Notes under the pieces: model-generated
Told to the model about the DNA's origin: nothing
Seen by the model: the letters and a program-made list of their open reading frames with translations, nothing else
Databases searched by the model: none
Assembly (NCBI RefSeq): GCF_018107685.1
Contig: NZ_CP064834.1
Location: forward strand, 310,001-374,000
From: Coxiella endosymbiont of Amblyomma nuttalli
Lineage (GTDB): Bacteria; Pseudomonadota; Gammaproteobacteria; Coxiellales; Coxiellaceae
Length of the DNA: 64,000 nt
Direction of reading: 5' to 3'
Shown here: one piece after another, positions 23,075 to 35,000 of the stretch
Position numbering within the stretch: position 1 is the first letter of the stretch
How the letters are laid out: each line of letters starts with the position of its first letter
Position numbers and translations under genes: made by a program

Positions 23075-24349
23075 AACAAGAGGTGCAAGAAAAACATGTC
23101 AAAGGAAAAATTTGTAAGAGAAAAGCCACATTTAAATGTGGGTACGATAGGACATGTAGATCATGGTAAAACAACACTAACAGCGGCGTTAACGAAGGTG
23201 CTGGCGGAGAAGTTTGGAGGAGAATCGAGAGCTTTTGATCAGATAGATAACGCACCAGAAGAACGGGCGCGAGGGATAACAATAGCGACGTCGCATGTAG
23301 AATATCAAAGTGCGAGACGTCATTATGCGCATGTAGATTGTCCGGGGCACGCGGATTATGTGAAAAACATGATTACTGGGGCGGCACAAATGGATGGAGC
23401 AATATTGGTGGTAAGTGCTGCAGATGGTCCAATGCCACAAACACGGGAGCACATTGTGTTGGCAAAGCAAGTAGGTGTTCCAAAGATGGTGGTGTTTTTG
23501 AATAAAGCAGATATAGTAGATGACAAGGAATTGTTAGAGTTAGTAGAGATGGAAGTACGAGAACTTTTGAACAGTTATGATTTTGCGGGAGATGATCTTC
23601 CGATTGTGGTGGGTTCAGCGCTAAAGGCACTAGAGGGTAATGAAAGTGAGCTTGGGGTGCTGTCGGTATTGAAGTTAGTAGAAGCGATGGACGAATACTT
23701 TATAGAGCCGAAACGGGATATAGAGAAACCGTTTTTAATGCCCATAGAAGATGTGTTTTCAATTTCTGGGAGAGGAACGGTAGTAACCGGTCGTATTGAA
23801 CGAGGAATAATCAAGGTAGGTGATGAAATAGAAGTTGTAGGTATTAAGACAACAACAAGGACGACGTGTACGGGTGTAGAGATGTTCCGAAAGTTATTAG
23901 ACCAAGGAGAAGCAGGAGATAATGTAGGAATATTATTAAGGGGAACAAAACGAGAAGAAGTGGAACGAGGCCAAGTATTAGCAAAACCAGGAACGATTAC
24001 CCCGCATGCAAAGTTTGAAGCAGAGATATATGTGTTATCGAAAGAAGAAGGGGGTCGTCATACACCGTTTTTAGCCGGATATAGACCTCAGTTTTACTTT
24101 CGCACAACAGATGTGACTGGTGAATTGACATTGCCGTCAGTCGAGATGGTAATGCCAGGCGATAATGTAAAAGTAACGGTAGAGTTAATTGCGCCAGTTG
24201 CTATGAATGAAGGATTACGATTCGCGGTACGCGAAGGAGGTCGAACTGTTGGAGCTGGGGTCGTAACGAAAATTATTGAGTAAATTCGGGAAGTTATATG
24301 GCAGTCGTTAATAATAATCAACGTATACGGATCCGATTGAAGGCGTTTG
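23075..24349 (+). repeat. 1275-bp tuf repeat, copy 1
   Basis: Reads as identical to 39734-41008 (offset 16659). It starts 21 nt before the tuf start codon and ends 52 nt into the rpsJ reading frame. Sequence diverges abruptly on both sides. Because rpsJ is whole only after copy 2, copy 2 was the donor and this locus the recipient of a gene-conversion event. Confidence 0.93.
23096..24283 (+). CDS. tuf: elongation factor Tu, copy 1 (tRNA-linked locus)
   Basis: 395-residue GTPase that delivers aminoacyl-tRNA to the ribosome. The G1 motif GHVDHGKT (19-26), DCPGH and NKAD are intact, followed by the two beta-barrel domains. It is the same protein as the copy at 39755. The locus is the tufB position, after tRNA-Thr and before tRNA-Trp and secE. 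The codons are unusual for such a highly expressed gene: isoleucine ATA is about as common as ATT or more so, unlike fusA and the ribosomal genes. The ribosome-binding site is the conserved aagaggtg, 10 nt upstream. Confidence 0.98.
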   Translation: MSKEKFVREKPHLNVGTIGHVDHGKTTLTAALTKVLAEKFGGESRAFDQIDNAPEERARGITIATSHVEYQSARRHYAHVDCPGHADYVKNMITGAAQMDGAILVVSAADGPMPQTREHIVLAKQVGVPKMVVFLNKADIVDDKELLELVEMEVRELLNSYDFAGDDLPIVVGSALKALEGNESELGVLSVLKLVEAMDEYFIEPKRDIEKPFLMPIEDVFSISGRGTVVTGRIERGIIKVGDEIEVVGIKTTTRTTCTGVEMFRKLLDQGEAGDNVGILLRGTKREEVERGQVLAKPGTITPHAKFEAEIYVLSKEEGGRHTPFLAGYRPQFYFRTTDVTGELTLPSVEMVMPGDNVKVTVELIAPVAMNEGLRFAVREGGRTVGAGVVTKIIE

Positions 24350-24477
24350 GAGGGAAATGGTTAATTACGAAGGTCAGTAGCTTAATTGGCAGAGCGGCGG
24401 TCTCCAAAACCGCAGGTTGGGGGTTCGATTCCCTCCTGGCCTGTTTGTTGTCGCAGCAGATTAGGAAAATAGTGTAG
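24298..24477 (+). pseudogene. 5' fragment of rpsJ (carried in with tuf)
   Basis: The first 52 nt (24298-24349) are identical to the start of the true rpsJ at 40957 and encode [17 protein letters not shown]. The match then stops. The frame stays open for 59 codons and runs through tRNA-Trp before TAG at 24475-24477. It keeps the rpsJ start codon and the upstream 14 nt, so it may still be translated as a futile peptide. It is clearly a by-product of tuf gene conversion. Confidence 0.85.
24371..24443 (+). tRNA. tRNA-Trp (CCA)
   Basis: 73-nt cloverleaf with anticodon CCA (context tctCCAaaa). Acceptor AGGTCAG pairs with CTGGCCT, discriminator G; the 3' CCA is not encoded. The position between tuf and secE is conserved in many gammaproteobacteria. 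It starts 22 nt after the end of the tuf repeat. Confidence 0.95.
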
Positions 24478-24491
24478 AAGGATGGACGAAT

Positions 24492-24869
24492 ATGGCTCAA
24501 CAAAGTGGGACGTCAGAAAAAAAGACGCGATTTGAGGGTTTAAAATGCCTGTTAGTCGTTCTTCTCCTTGCCGGGGCGGTTGTTCCAGATTTTTTTTATA
24601 GACGTGTTGTCTGGCCAATTCGAGTAACTATTAGTATTGTCATGATTACAATGACGTTAGCTATTGTTTTACGAACTAGAAATGGGCAAAGAGTTTGGGA
24701 ATTTATAAAAGGAGCACGCACGGAATTGCGTAAAGTTTCTTGGCCAACGCGTCTTGAAACTGTTCAAACTACATTAGGTGTGATCATTGTGGTTATGATT
24801 ACAGCCCTTATTTTATGGGCGATCGACAGCTCTTTTATGTGGGTTATTGCTTGGATGACTGGACAGTAG
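24492..24869 (+). CDS. secE: preprotein translocase subunit SecE
   Basis: 125-residue small subunit of the SecYEG channel in the inner membrane. There are three hydrophobic segments (about residues 18-35, 40-58 and 95-118), as in the long E. coli type. The conserved amphipathic stretch ELRKVSWPTRLET lies before the last helix. It is followed after 10 nt by nusG, the standard secE-nusG pair. Its partner SecY is encoded at 50149. Confidence 0.95.
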   Translation: MAQQSGTSEKKTRFEGLKCLLVVLLLAGAVVPDFFYRRVVWPIRVTISIVMITMTLAIVLRTRNGQRVWEFIKGARTELRKVSWPTRLETVQTTLGVIIVVMITALILWAIDSSFMWVIAWMTGQ

Positions 24870-24882
24870 AGGGTAATAATTG

Positions 24883-25425
24883 ATGAGAGGGCAAGAAAAA
24901 CAATGGTATGTTATTCAGACTTACTCTAATGATGAAAATTACGTTGTCAAAGTACTAAAGGAACATATCCAGTTAAAAGGCTTGGAAGGTTACTTCGGTG
25001 ACATTATTATTCCCACTGAAGAAGTAGTCGAAATACGTTCAGGAAAAAAGAGGAGAAGTCAAAGAAAATTTTTTCCTGGTTATGTATTGCTTCAAATGAC
25101 TTTAAATAATGAGACTTCACATCTAGTGCGAAGTGTACCACAAGTATTGCGCTTTATTGGGGGTACATCGGAAAAACCGACTCCTATTAGCGACAGAGAG
25201 GTTGCTCAAATCTTACAACGAGTAGAAGAAGGAGAAAATAGGCCAAAACCGAAAGTGCTTTTTGAGCCGGGAGAACTGGTTCGGATTATTGAAGGGCCCT
25301 TTACTGACTTCAATGGAGTTGTGGAAGATGTGAATTATGAGAAAAGTCGCTTACGCGTATTGGTGCTTATTTTGGGCCGTTCAACACCAGTAGAGCTAGA
25401 ATTTGGTCAAGTTGAGAAAAATTAA
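24883..25425 (+). CDS. nusG: transcription antitermination protein NusG
   Basis: 180 residues from ATG 24883; a TTG codon directly before it is an alternative start. NusG binds RNA polymerase, suppresses pausing and couples to Rho or S10. The N-terminal NGN domain begins with QWYVIQTYS, and the C-terminal KOW domain contains FEPGELVRIIEGPFTDFNG. A gagggt ribosome site lies about 9 nt upstream of the ATG. Length and order (secE-nusG-rplK) are standard. Confidence 0.96.
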   Translation: MRGQEKQWYVIQTYSNDENYVVKVLKEHIQLKGLEGYFGDIIIPTEEVVEIRSGKKRRSQRKFFPGYVLLQMTLNNETSHLVRSVPQVLRFIGGTSEKPTPISDREVAQILQRVEEGENRPKPKVLFEPGELVRIIEGPFTDFNGVVEDVNYEKSRLRVLVLILGRSTPVELEFGQVEKN

Positions 25426-25479
25426 AACGATAATGCGATCATAGGGAATTGAAAAGCGTTATTACCTAGAGGAAAAACA

Positions 25480-25917
25480 GTGGCAAAAAAGATTAACAGC
25501 TATATTCGTTTACAGATTAAAGCAGGTGAAGCTAATCCAAGCCCACCCGTTGGTCCTGCGCTAGGACAAAAAGGTGTTAATATTATGGAATTTTGTAAGG
25601 CATTTAACGCACAAACGCAAAATATTGAAAAAGGTTTACCTATTCCTGTTGTGATTACAGTTTACGCAGATCGTAGTTTTTCGTTTATAACTAGAACACC
25701 GCCTGCTTCAGTATTACTTAAGAAATTGATTTTACAAGGTAAAAGCAGTAGCGCATATCCCAATACTGATAAAGTGGATAAAGTGACTCGTCGACAGTTA
25801 GAAATAATTGCCAAAATGAAAGCACCTGATCTTACGGCTGCGAATCTAGACGCTGCTGTGCGTACGATCGCAGGAACAGCACGTAGTATGGGCATGGATG
25901 TTGAAGAAGAAGATTAA
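25480..25917 (+). CDS. rplK: 50S ribosomal protein L11
   Basis: 145 residues from a GTG start. It forms the GTPase-associated stalk base with L10 and 23S helix 43/44. The proline-rich N-terminal segment [14 protein letters not shown] and the C-terminal RNA-binding helix ending in GTARSMGM are typical. It is 4 nt from rplA and likely cotranscribed. Confidence 0.97.
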   Translation: MAKKINSYIRLQIKAGEANPSPPVGPALGQKGVNIMEFCKAFNAQTQNIEKGLPIPVVITVYADRSFSFITRTPPASVLLKKLILQGKSSSAYPNTDKVDKVTRRQLEIIAKMKAPDLTAANLDAAVRTIAGTARSMGMDVEEED

Positions 25918-25921
25918 GGTA

Positions 25922-26611
25922 ATGAAAAAAAGGACAAAAAAACAAAAAGCAACTGCAGAGAAAGTAGAGCAAAATAAGGTGTACTCTCTTACGGAAGCTA
26001 TTCAACTTATAAAGTTTTGTGCAACGGCGAAATTTAATGAAAGCGTCGATGTGGCTATCAATCTTGGTGTTGATTCTCGTAAATCGGAGCAGTTGATTCG
26101 TGGCGCTACTCTGCTTCCTTACGGTACAGGCCGTACTGTTAGAGTAGCAGTTTTTGCTCAAGGTGACAATCTAGAGAGAGCTAAAATAGCTGGTGCCGAT
26201 ATAGTTGGATTAGATGATTTGGCGGGACAGATTCAGAATGGTAACATTAATTTTGATGTGGTAATAGCGACACCTGAAACCATGCAAGTAGTGAGTAAAT
26301 TAGGTCAAATATTAGGACCGCGTGGTTTGATGCCAAACCCTAAAGTAGGTACAGTCACTAACGATGTTGTAACCGCCGTCAAAGATATAAAACAAGGTAA
26401 AGTTCATTATCGTACCGACAAAAGCGGTATTATTCATTGCACGATCGGAAAGGTAAGCTTTGAAGAAAGAGCTTTGGAACAAAATCTGTTAGCTTTACTT
26501 ATAGATGTGAAAAATTCAAAACCCAATGCTGTCAAAGGAGCTTATCTAAAGAAATTAACTTTATCGAGCACAATGGGCCCTGGTGTTATTGTAGATTGGA
26601 CGACAGGATAG
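25922..26611 (+). CDS. rplA: 50S ribosomal protein L1
   Basis: 229 residues from ATG 25922. The open frame extends further upstream, but that part overlaps rplK and lacks family similarity. L1 forms the mobile stalk at the E site and in E. coli represses its own operon. The [16 protein letters not shown] and [11 protein letters not shown] signatures are present. The reading frame is complete. Confidence 0.97.
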   Translation: MKKRTKKQKATAEKVEQNKVYSLTEAIQLIKFCATAKFNESVDVAINLGVDSRKSEQLIRGATLLPYGTGRTVRVAVFAQGDNLERAKIAGADIVGLDDLAGQIQNGNINFDVVIATPETMQVVSKLGQILGPRGLMPNPKVGTVTNDVVTAVKDIKQGKVHYRTDKSGIIHCTIGKVSFEERALEQNLLALLIDVKNSKPNAVKGAYLKKLTLSSTMGPGVIVDWTTG

Positions 26612-26854
26612 GGTAAACATTATCTGCAGGCACAGAAACAGATAAGAAAGTAATACAGTGGTAAAAATTTCTCGATAGGTCATCAGTTATGGGTTATTGA
26701 TTTTGTTAATTATCGTAAAGTCGCAAGCCTTGATATAAAAGCTCTCTGCTATTAAGAGAGGTTCATAGAAATGGTGACCGTCTGTGATGTTGTGGTTGTC
26801 CCTGCAATCAGAAGTACTGAAACTATTTTCGAAACAACAATAGGAGAGGAGACA
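26612..26854 (+). promoter_or_regulatory. rplJ leader region
   Basis: 243 nt between rplA and rplJ, where E. coli has a promoter and the L10-binding leader. A 6-bp hairpin (CTCTCT 26742-26747 with AGAGAG 26755-26760) is visible. An autoregulatory role is inferred only from position. Confidence 0.35.
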
Positions 26855-27385
26855 ATGTCTTTAAATCTCGAACAGAAAAAGGCAATTGTTGAGAAATTAA
26901 CAGGTATCGCAAACCAGGCTGCTTCTGTAATAGCCGCTAATTATTGTGGCCTAACTGTTTCTGAAATGTCTGAGTTGCGAAAAACAGCACGTGATCAATG
27001 TGTAACGATGCGTGTGTGTCGTAATACACTTGTACGTCTGGCATTCAAGGGAACACCTTATGCTTGTCTTGATAAAGTAATAACTGGTCCTATTGTTTTG
27101 TTTTTTTCACAAGAAGAATTAGGAGCCGCTGCTCGTTTAATTGAAGAATTTACCAAAGACCATGAATATCTTGAAGTAAAAGCATTGTCGTTAGACGGTA
27201 AATTGCTGTCTACAGATCAATTAAAAGTTGTTGCACATCTTCGGTCTCGTCATGAGACATTAAGTCAATTAGCTAGTGTTATGTTAGCACCGGTGACTAA
27301 ATTTGTTAGTACGCTTAATGCACCTATCGCGCAAATAGTTCGTATCATGGTGGCAGTACGAGATCAAAAAAACGGTCTGTCGTAA
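26855..27385 (+). CDS. rplJ: 50S ribosomal protein L10
   Basis: 176 residues from ATG 26855, chosen because it follows a strong aggagagg site and matches the family N terminus (MSLNLEQKKAIVEKL). In-frame codons further upstream have no counterpart in the family. L10 anchors the L7/L12 dimers. The C-terminal helix (about residues 140-170) that binds L7/L12 is present. Confidence 0.96.
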   Translation: MSLNLEQKKAIVEKLTGIANQAASVIAANYCGLTVSEMSELRKTARDQCVTMRVCRNTLVRLAFKGTPYACLDKVITGPIVLFFSQEELGAAARLIEEFTKDHEYLEVKALSLDGKLLSTDQLKVVAHLRSRHETLSQLASVMLAPVTKFVSTLNAPIAQIVRIMVAVRDQKNGLS

Positions 27386-27410
27386 TTTTAAACTTTTGGA
27401 GTGAATGATT

Positions 27411-27794
27411 ATGGTCCAAATAACAAAAGATGACATTTTGGAAGCAATAGCCAAAATGAGTGTGATTGATGTAGTCGACTTAATTAAAGCAATGAAAGAA
27501 AAGTTCGGTATTTCTGATGCAGTGAGTGTTGCTGTTACGGATCCTGTCACAACAGACGGTGAAACTGTGGCTGATGAAGAAAAAACTGAGTTTAACGTGA
27601 AAATGATTAATTTCGGTAAAAATAAGATTGGAGTTATCAAGGTGATTCGTACTATCACTGGTCTCGGGTTGAAGGAAGCTAAAGATTTAGTAGAATCCGT
27701 TCCGAATGTGATTAAAGAAGGTGTTAATAAAGAAGATGCTGAAAAGATCAAAAAAGAGCTCGAAGAGACAGGTGCTAAAGTCGAGCTTGAATAA
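27411..27794 (+). CDS. rplL: 50S ribosomal protein L7/L12
   Basis: 127 residues. The N-terminal dimerisation helix pair is followed by an acidic hinge ([12 protein letters not shown]) and the C-terminal factor-binding domain ending in [13 protein letters not shown] 27411 has better spacing (9 nt) to the GGAG site than ATG 27405 in the same frame. The protein recruits EF-Tu and EF-G to the ribosome. It is followed by rpoB after 141 nt. Confidence 0.96.
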   Translation: MVQITKDDILEAIAKMSVIDVVDLIKAMKEKFGISDAVSVAVTDPVTTDGETVADEEKTEFNVKMINFGKNKIGVIKVIRTITGLGLKEAKDLVESVPNVIKEGVNKEDAEKIKKELEETGAKVELE

Positions 27795-27935
27795 TGAGTA
27801 AGTGGAAATGGAATGCTCATTGAATGAATATCTGTTGAGCAGCTCTACCTCCAACTCGTTGTCCCCACCGTTATGAAACGAAAAAATTGAAATTGAAATG
27901 TGTATTATTTATTCATTCGTAAATGAGGTGTGTTC

Positions 27936-30900
27936 ATGGCACAAATAAGTGTTAGAAGCAGAAATCCGGTCATAATTTCTTATTCTGAGAAAAAGCGTGC
28001 GCGTATCAATTTAGGAAAACGCGAGATCGAGGTACTAAAAATGCCTTATTTATTGGAAACACAAATAGAGTCTTATCGAAAATTTTTACAGAAAGATATC
28101 GCGTCTGAAAGACGTGAAGATACTGGTCTTGAGGCTGCATTTAAATCAGTTTTTCCCATTACGAGCTATTCTGGTCATGCCTATTTGGAATACGTCGGTT
28201 ATAGTTTGGATGAAAAATCGATTTTTGGTGTTGAAGAATGTAAATTACGGGGCTCTACTTATGCAGCGCCATTAAAGGTTAGCATGCGATTAGTCATTTA
28301 TGATAAAGATGCACCTGCTGGAAAAAAAACCATTAAATACGTAAAAGAGCAGGAAGTTTATATGGGTGAGATTCCACTCATGACAGAAACAGGAAGTTTA
28401 GTTATTAATGGTACTGAGCGAGTAGTAGTTTCTCAACTACATCGCTCTCCTGGTGTATTTTTTGAGCATGATAAAGGAAAAACACATTCTTCTGGAAAAT
28501 TACTATATTCCGCACGTCTAATTCCTTATCGTGGTTCATGGCTTGATTTTGAATTTGATCAGAAGGATTGTTTATTTGTCCGTATTGACCGGCGTCGTAA
28601 ATTACCCGCGACAGTAATGCTGCGAGCACTTGGTTATGATACTGAGCAAATACTTGATATGTTTTATCAGACAAACCTTTTACATATTAATAATAAACGG
28701 GGAAGCGTTATACTGGAGTTAGTGCCCCAACGATTACGTAGAGAACTAGCGCCGATCGAAATTAGAGATGATAAGGGCAAAGTAATTGTTGAAGCCAATC
28801 GTCGGGTTTCAGCGCGGCACATCAATCTTATCGAAGAAGCAGGATTAGATAAGTTAGAATTATCTGATGAATATTTGTATGGTAAAGTCATTGCAAAGAC
28901 ATTAGTTAATAAAGAAACTGGTGAGATTATTGCGCATGCTAATGATGAAATTACCGCTGACTTATTGAAAAAATTGCGGGCTAATAATCTTTGTTTATTA
29001 CAGACATTATATATTAATGAGATTGAATGCGGTCCATATGTTTCGGAAACACTACGTCTTGATACAACGAATAATCGGCTCGAAGCATTAGTTGAAATTT
29101 ACCGCATTATGCGGCCTGGTGAACCACCTACTAAAGAAGCTGCTGAAAGTTTATTTGAAAACTTATTTTTCTCAATTGAACGTTACGACTTATCTTCCGT
29201 GGGGCGCATGAAATTTAATCGTCGCGTTGGACGAAAAGAATTGACCGGTCCAAGCATCTTGTCCAAAAAAGACATAGTCGATGTTTTACGCGTATTGGTA
29301 GATATCCGTGATGGAAAAGGCGATGTCGACGATATCGATCATTTAGGTAATCGACGTATCCGAAGTGTCGGCGAAATGGCAGAAAATCAATTTCGCGTCG
29401 GATTAGTTCGTGTGGAACGTGCAGTAAAGGATCGATTGAGTCTCGCTGATATTGAGCACTTAATGCCTCAAGACTTAGTCAATGCAAAACCAGTTTCAGC
29501 GGCTATTAAAGAATTTTTTGGATCAAGTCAGCTGTCTCAATTTATGGATCAAAATAATCCGCTTTCAGAAGTTACCCATAAACGTCGTGTGTCAGCGTTG
29601 GGACCAGGTGGGTTAACTCGTGAACGCGCCGGATTTGAGGTACGTGATGTACATCCGACGCATTACGGTCGTGTCTGCCCAATTGAAACACCGGAGGGCC
29701 CTAATATCGGCTTAATTAATTCGTTAGCTGTTTTTGCACGAGCTAATGAATATGGATTCTTGGAAACACCTTATCGAAAGGTCATTAATGGAGTGGTAAC
29801 GGATGAAACAGAATATTTATCGGCTATTGAAGAAGGTGATTTTTATATCGCACAAGCTAACACGAATATCGATGGAAAAGGTCGTATGGTGAATGATTTA
29901 ATTTCTTGCCGATACAGAGGTGAATTTACATTAACAACACCAGATAGAGTTAATTATATGGATGTATCACCACGACAAATTGTATCAGTAGCCGCTGCGT
30001 TAATTCCATTTTTGGAGCACGACGATGCCAATCGTGCACTGATGGGATCAAACATGCAACGACAAGCTGTGCCAACGATTCGCCCAGAAACACCGTTGGT
30101 AGGGACTGGCATGGAACGCACGGTAGCAGTAGATTCAGGTGTGGCTGTTATTGCTAAACGTAGTGGTATTGTGGATTCTGTTGATGCTTCACGTATTGTC
30201 ATTCACGTAGACTTAAAAGAAACGGAAAACGATGATAGCGGTGTTGATATTTATAATTTAACGAAATTTACCCGTTCTAATCAAAACACGTGCATCAACC
30301 AACGTCCCATTGTAGAAGTAGGCGATAAAATAAAAAGGGGAGATGTGTTAGCTGATGGTCCATCTACTGATATTGGTGAACTTGCACTCGGACAAAATTT
30401 ATTGGTCGCCTTTATGCCGTGGAATGGCTATAACTTCGAAGATTCGATTTTAATTTCTGAAAGATTAGTAGAAGAAGAACGTTTTACCACGATTCATATC
30501 CAAGAATTTACCTGTATTGCACGTGATACTCGCTTAGGATCAGAAGAAATCACGGCTGATATTCCTAACGTTGGTGAGAGTGCCTTAGCAAAACTAGATG
30601 AATCCGGTATTGTTCATATTGGAGCTCAAGTAAATTCTGGTGATATTTTAGTTGGTAAAGTAACACCAAAAGGAGAAACACAACTTACTCCTGAAGAAAA
30701 ATTATTACGCGCTATTTTCAGTGAAAAGGCATCCGATGTAAAAGATACTTCATTGCGCGTGACGCCAGGTATTAATGGTACTGTCATCGATGTGCGTATT
30801 TTTACACGTGAGGGGATTAAGAAAGATCAGCGTGATTTAGATATTGAAAAAGCTGCATTGGCAAAAGTGCAGAAGGATCTTAACGATGAACTTCGTGTTC

Positions 30901-32063
30901 GTGAAGATGCATTATTTGAAAATCTGGAAAAATTATTGGTTAAAAGTGTTGCTTTGGGTGGACCACTTAAATTAACGAACGGTACAAGCATTACGAAGGA
31001 CTATTTATCAGGATTGTCACGCCAAAAATGGTTTGAAATCCACCTGTCAGACGATAACATTATTAAACGTCTAAAAGCAGCACATGAGCATTATGAAGAA
31101 CTGCATAAAACACGCGAGGCCAAACTGAAGCATTTCCACGAAAAATTAATACAAGGCGGCGATTTATCGCCGGGTGTCATTAAGATCGTCAAAGTATATT
31201 TAGCGGTAAAACGCCGGATTCAGGCAGGTGATAAAATGGCAGGCCGTCATGGCAATAAAGGAGTTATTTCCACCATCGTGCCGGTAGAAGATATGCCATA
31301 TTTAGAAGATGGAACTCCGGTAGATATTGTTCTAAATCCATTGGGAGTACCTTCACGGATGAATATTGGACAAGTATTAGAAACTCACTTAGGGTGGGCA
31401 GCAAAAGGCTTGGGTAATAAAATCGGTAATCTTCTCGAAAATGATTTTGATATCAAACAGTTGCGTAAATCCCTTAAACTTATTTACGATTTTGCAACCA
31501 CGCAGAAATTTGACTTAGATATACTAAACGATAACGAAATTGTTACTTTAGCGAAAAATTTGCGCAAAGGAGTACCAATTTCATCTCCAGTATTTGATGG
31601 CGCAACGGAAGAAGAAATTAAACGTTTATTAGAAATGGCAGATCTTCCAACATCTGGTCAAGCTGTATTGCGTGATGGTCGAACTGGAAAAAAATTTGAT
31701 CGACCAGTAACAGTGGGATATATGTATATGCTGAAGTTAAACCATCTCGTGGATGACAAAATGCATGCGCGTTCAACAGGTTCGTATAGTTTAGTGACAC
31801 AACAACCATTAGGTGGCAAAGCGCAATTCGGTGGACAACGATTCGGTGAAATGGAAGTATGGGCGTTGGAAGCTTATGGTGCCGCATACACATTACAAGA
31901 AATGTTAACTGTCAAATCAGATGACGTAACAGGTCGCACGCGTATGTATAAAAATATTGTAGATGGAGATCACCGAATGGATGCGGGTATGCCGGAATCA
32001 TTTAACGTTTTGATTAAAGAAATTCGTTCGTTGGCGATCGATATTAGTTTAGAGAATGAATAA
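27936..32063 (+). CDS. rpoB: DNA-directed RNA polymerase subunit beta
   Basis: 1375 residues. ATG 27936 is favoured over an in-frame GTG two codons upstream because a gagg site lies 7 nt ahead. It forms half of the polymerase active-site cleft. The rifampicin-binding region ([14 protein letters not shown], then [12 protein letters not shown]) has the sensitive-type residues. The C-terminal [21 protein letters not shown] segment is intact. It is full length compared with other gammaproteobacteria and is 14 nt from rpoC. Confidence 0.98.
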   Translation: MAQISVRSRNPVIISYSEKKRARINLGKREIEVLKMPYLLETQIESYRKFLQKDIASERREDTGLEAAFKSVFPITSYSGHAYLEYVGYSLDEKSIFGVEECKLRGSTYAAPLKVSMRLVIYDKDAPAGKKTIKYVKEQEVYMGEIPLMTETGSLVINGTERVVVSQLHRSPGVFFEHDKGKTHSSGKLLYSARLIPYRGSWLDFEFDQKDCLFVRIDRRRKLPATVMLRALGYDTEQILDMFYQTNLLHINNKRGSVILELVPQRLRRELAPIEIRDDKGKVIVEANRRVSARHINLIEEAGLDKLELSDEYLYGKVIAKTLVNKETGEIIAHANDEITADLLKKLRANNLCLLQTLYINEIECGPYVSETLRLDTTNNRLEALVEIYRIMRPGEPPTKEAAESLFENLFFSIERYDLSSVGRMKFNRRVGRKELTGPSILSKKDIVDVLRVLVDIRDGKGDVDDIDHLGNRRIRSVGEMAENQFRVGLVRVERAVKDRLSLADIEHLMPQDLVNAKPVSAAIKEFFGSSQLSQFMDQNNPLSEVTHKRRVSALGPGGLTRERAGFEVRDVHPTHYGRVCPIETPEGPNIGLINSLAVFARANEYGFLETPYRKVINGVVTDETEYLSAIEEGDFYIAQANTNIDGKGRMVNDLISCRYRGEFTLTTPDRVNYMDVSPRQIVSVAAALIPFLEHDDANRALMGSNMQRQAVPTIRPETPLVGTGMERTVAVDSGVAVIAKRSGIVDSVDASRIVIHVDLKETENDDSGVDIYNLTKFTRSNQNTCINQRPIVEVGDKIKRGDVLADGPSTDIGELALGQNLLVAFMPWNGYNFEDSILISERLVEEERFTTIHIQEFTCIARDTRLGSEEITADIPNVGESALAKLDESGIVHIGAQVNSGDILVGKVTPKGETQLTPEEKLLRAIFSEKASDVKDTSLRVTPGINGTVIDVRIFTREGIKKDQRDLDIEKAALAKVQKDLNDELRVREDALFENLEKLLVKSVALGGPLKLTNGTSITKDYLSGLSRQKWFEIHLSDDNIIKRLKAAHEHYEELHKTREAKLKHFHEKLIQGGDLSPGVIKIVKVYLAVKRRIQAGDKMAGRHGNKGVISTIVPVEDMPYLEDGTPVDIVLNPLGVPSRMNIGQVLETHLGWAAKGLGNKIGNLLENDFDIKQLRKSLKLIYDFATTQKFDLDILNDNEIVTLAKNLRKGVPISSPVFDGATEEEIKRLLEMADLPTSGQAVLRDGRTGKKFDRPVTVGYMYMLKLNHLVDDKMHARSTGSYSLVTQQPLGGKAQFGGQRFGEMEVWALEAYGAAYTLQEMLTVKSDDVTGRTRMYKNIVDGDHRMDAGMPESFNVLIKEIRSLAIDISLENE

Positions 32064-32077
32064 TTGGAGAATGTCTT

Positions 32078-35000
32078 GTGAGAGACTTATTAAAACAACT
32101 AAAACATGACAAGCGCGCATCTGAATTTGATGCGCTGTGCATTAAACTCGCATCTCCTGAAGAAGTGCGCTCGTGGTCATATGGTGAAGTGAAAAAACCG
32201 GAGACGATCAATTATCGTACATTTAAACCTGAACGGGACGGTTTATTTTGCGCAAAAATTTTCGGCCCCATTAAAGATTATGAATGCTTGTGCGGTAAAT
32301 ACAAACGTTTAAAACATCGTGGTGTTATTTGCGAAAAATGCGGTGTGGAGGTGACATTATCTAAAGTGCGTCGTGATCGTATGGGTCACATCGAATTGGC
32401 TTCTCCCGTAGCACACATATGGTATCTTAAGTCGTTACCTTCACGTATTGGATTATTACTCGACATGACTTTACGTGATATTGAACGCATTCTTTATTTT
32501 GAAACTTATGTGGTCGTAGATCCTGGCATGACTGATTTAGAACCGCAGCAATTACTTTCCGAAGAAGCTTATCTCGATGCATTGGAAGAATATGGTGACG
32601 AATTTATCGCGCTGATGGGCGCAGAAGCAATTCAACGGTTGTTACGTGACATTAGTGTTGCAACAGAAGTAGAAGCGTTGCGTGCAGAATTACCAGGTAC
32701 AACTTCAGAAACCAAAATGAAGAAACTCACTAAGCGACTTAAAGTCTTGATTGCTTTTTTGGAATCAAATAATAAGCCAGAATGGATGATATTGACCGTC
32801 TTACCCGTTCTGCCACCTGATCTTCGACCGCTGGTACCACTCGATGGTGGACGTTTTGCCACTTCAGATCTGAACGATCTATATCGTCGCGTGATTAATC
32901 GGAATAATAGATTAAAGCGCTTGTTGGATCTAAAAGCTCCAGATATTATCGTGCGTAATGAAAAGCGAATGCTACAAGAGGCGGTTGATGCATTGCTAGA
33001 TAATGGTCGTCGGGGACGAATGATTTTAGGTTCTAATCGCCGACCACTCAAGTCGCTTGCAGATATGATTAAAGGTAAATCTGGTCGTTTCCGTCAAAAT
33101 TTATTAGGTAAACGTGTAGATTATTCTGGTCGTTCAGTGATCGTAGTTGGCCCTACCTTAAAATTACATCAAGCAGGTTTACCAAAGAAAATGGCACTGG
33201 AATTATTTAAACCGTTTATTTTTGGTAAATTACAGCGCCGTGGTTTAGCAACTACAATTAAAGCTGCCAAGAAGATGGTTGAAAGTGAAGCGCCCGAAGT
33301 ATGGGATATTTTAGAAGAAGTGATTCGTGAGCATCCTATCTTATTAAATCGCGCGCCAACGTTACATCGTTTAGGAATTCAAGCATTTGAACCCGTTTTA
33401 GTTGAAGGAAAAGCTATTCAATTACATCCACTTGTTTGTACAGCCTATAACGCTGACTTCGATGGTGACCAAATGGCAGTGCACGTGCCACTAACACTGG
33501 AGGCACAATTGGAAGCGCGTTCGTTAATGATGTCTACCAACAATGTCTTACATCCTGCTAATGGTGAACCTATTATTGTACCTACTCATGATGTGGTGCT
33601 AGGACTCTACTACATCACTCGTGATCGCGTAAATGCGAAAGGTGAAAATATGAAATTTGCAGATGTAGATGAAGTAGTTCGCGCTTATGAAAATGGAAAA
33701 GTAGCTTTACACGCGCGCATTGCTGTTCGTATTAAAGAAAGTATTTTAGATGAAATAGGTCAGACAGGAAAACGTGAGCTATTAACTAATACCACTGTGG
33801 GTCGTGTCTTATTGTGGCAGATTGTTCCCGCAGGACTACCATTTGTATTAATTGATCAACCCATGACGAAAAAAGCGGTAACAAAGTTACTTGATATCTG
33901 TTACCGCAATCTGGGTCTTAAGGTAACTGTTATTTTTGCAGACAAATTAATGTATATGGGTTTCCATTACGCCACATACTCGGGAGTATCTATTGGAGTT
34001 AACGACCTCGTCCTGCCGGAACAAAAAGGCGCCATTATTTCAGAAGCGGAGGAGGAGGTTCGTGAAATTGAAAAGCAATATGCTTCTGGCTTAGTAACCT
34101 ACGGCGAACGTCGCAATAAAGTTATTGATATTTGGTCACGTACTAACGATCAAGTGGCTAAAGCGATGATGGAAAAAATTGCGATCGAGAAAGTCAAAAA
34201 TACTCATGGTAAGGAGGTTATTCAAAATTCTTTTAATTCCATATACATGATGTCCGATTCCGGCGCTAGGGGTTCAGCAGCGCAAATACGTCAATTGGCA
34301 GGTATGCGAGGTTTGATGGCCAAACCCGATGGTACCATTATTGAAACACCGATTACCGCTAACTTCCGAGAAGGATTAAATGTTTTACAGTACTTTATTT
34401 CTACTCACGGTGCGAGAAAAGGTTTGGCAGATACGGCGTTAAAAACTGCTAATTCAGGTTATTTGACGCGACGTTTGGTCGATGTCGCGCAAGATTTAGT
34501 GGTGACAGAGTATGATTGCGGTACTAATGCCAGCATTGAAATGATGCCCCATATTGAAGGAGGCGATGTTGTGGAGCCGCTGCGCGAACGTGTGCTGGGG
34601 CGTGTACTAGCAGACTCTGTAACTAGTTCAAAATCACAAAAAGAACTTATTGCTAAAGATACATTACTGGACGAAAAACTTGTCGATATCCTTGAAGAGC
34701 ACAGCATTGATCGTGTTAAGGTACGATCCGCCATTACTTGCGATACTCCTTATGGTATTTGTTCAATGTGTTATGGTCGTGACCTGGCTCGCGGTCACAT
34801 AGTTAATGTGGGTGAAGCAATTGGTGTGGTAGCTGCGCAATCCATCGGTGAACCTGGCACGCAGTTAACAATGCGTACCTTCCATATTGGTGGTGCGGCA
34901 TCAAGAGCGACGACGGCTAATAGTATCGAAGTTAAATCGGTTGGTAAGATAAAACTGCGAAACTTGAAGACTGTTGAACAAGCTAACGGTAATTTAGTTG

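Noticed and set aside
23070-23814. Long antisense open frames over both tuf genes
   Set aside because: They are present in the same form at both loci only because the DNA is duplicated; the sequences are low-complexity shadows of tuf.
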